In this document: positions 63,910-64,000 of the stretch, one piece after another
How the letters are laid out: every line of letters starts with the position of its first letter
Numbering within the stretch: position 1 is the stretch's first letter
NCBI GenBank assembly: GCA_016711435.1
Contig: JADJSY010000045.1
Coordinates: 11,137-75,136 of the forward strand
Direction: 5' to 3'
Length of the DNA stretch: 64,000 bases
Origin: Lewinellaceae bacterium
Lineage (GTDB): Bacteria; Bacteroidota; Bacteroidia; Chitinophagales; Saprospiraceae
The notes under the pieces: model-generated
The model's database searches: none
What the model saw: only the letters and a program-made list of their open reading frames with translations
Told to the model about the DNA's origin: nothing
Translations under genes and position numbers: made by a program

Positions 63910-64000
63910 TTAAAAATGAAATCCGTATCCAAAAAACACTGCTTTCATACCGAATACGCTAAAACCGGAGAGTACCACGCCCAACAAAATCAACAAAAAG
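63910..64000 (-). CDS. C-terminal end of a membrane protein (3' part only)
   Basis: On the minus strand the last 29 codons of a gene that begins beyond the window: a hydrophobic helix (FLLILLGVVLSGFSVFGMKA) and a short aromatic tail (VFFGYGFHF), then TAA. The family cannot be recognised. Confidence 0.45.
   Translation of the reverse strand, partial: FLLILLGVVLSGFSVFGMKAVFFGYGFHF

Noticed and set aside
1..64000. CRISPR array, prophage, rRNA operon, integron
   Set aside because: No regularly spaced direct repeats with unique spacers, no phage structural genes, no rRNA sequence and no integrase were seen on either strand.

Overview
The window looks like a chromosomal segment of a Bacteroidota bacterium, probably from the Saprospiria/Chitinophagia side of the phylum. 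That placement is inferred from protein style, not from a marker tree. Supporting signs are a type IX secretion C-terminal domain, a type III glutamine synthetase, SigZ, a SusC-style TonB receptor, a DUF4159 protein, weak ribosome binding sites, and many promoters of the Bacteroidota form TTG-N20-TAnnTTTG. There is no phage, transposase, CRISPR array or rRNA operon. One tRNA (Gln, TTG) is present.

Layout. 1-2.4 kb: 3' part of a large repetitive T9SS cargo protein. 2.5-3.5 kb: SigZ-type ECF sigma factor followed by two tiny Cys-rich ORFs. 3.7-7.5 kb: secA and tRNA-Gln. 7.5-16.7 kb: a peroxiredoxin-fold protein without its catalytic Cys, beta-mannosidase, a GT39-like membrane glycosyltransferase, dinD, gamma-carbonic anhydrase, vanZ, an SH3 protein and dprA. 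16.7-19.4 kb: DUF1501/DUF1800 pair. 19.9-25.8 kb: RsbW-like kinase, ybeY, a broken OmpA/PD40 gene, thrC and lpdA. 26-28 kb: hydrolase and heme A synthase. 28.05-28.7 kb: AT-rich gene-free segment with three consensus DnaA boxes. 28.7-39.4 kb: yedK, dtd, an AhpD-like gene, DUF4159, purD, a 1376-residue cyclase/ATPase/TPR regulator and cysS. 39.5-46 kb: three consecutive frameshifted envelope genes (pentameric channel, S9 peptidase, TonB receptor). 46-64 kb: phoH, osmC, ompA-like, thrS, S41 lipoprotein, glnN-type glnA, recJ, recA, hydrolase, CtpA-type protease, a Cys-rich secreted protein, a truncated SPFH gene, an RHH protein and the end of one more gene.

Main observations. (1) Three parS-like palindromes (17.7, 23.8 and 24.1 kb) lie next to the DnaA-box cluster at 28.2-28.5 kb, so this window probably holds the chromosome origin although dnaA and parAB are not here. 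(2) Many intergenic gaps hold long, often nested, near-perfect inverted repeats built from short degenerate words. The words differ from locus to locus, and at two loci (47.1-47.5 and 63.4-63.7 kb) the palindrome fills nearly the whole gap. (3) Seven genes carry frameshifts or a deletion, several in homopolymers, so sequencing error must be excluded before calling them pseudogenes. (4) DNA repair and uptake genes (dinD, dprA, yedK, recJ, recA) are frequent but do not form one operon.
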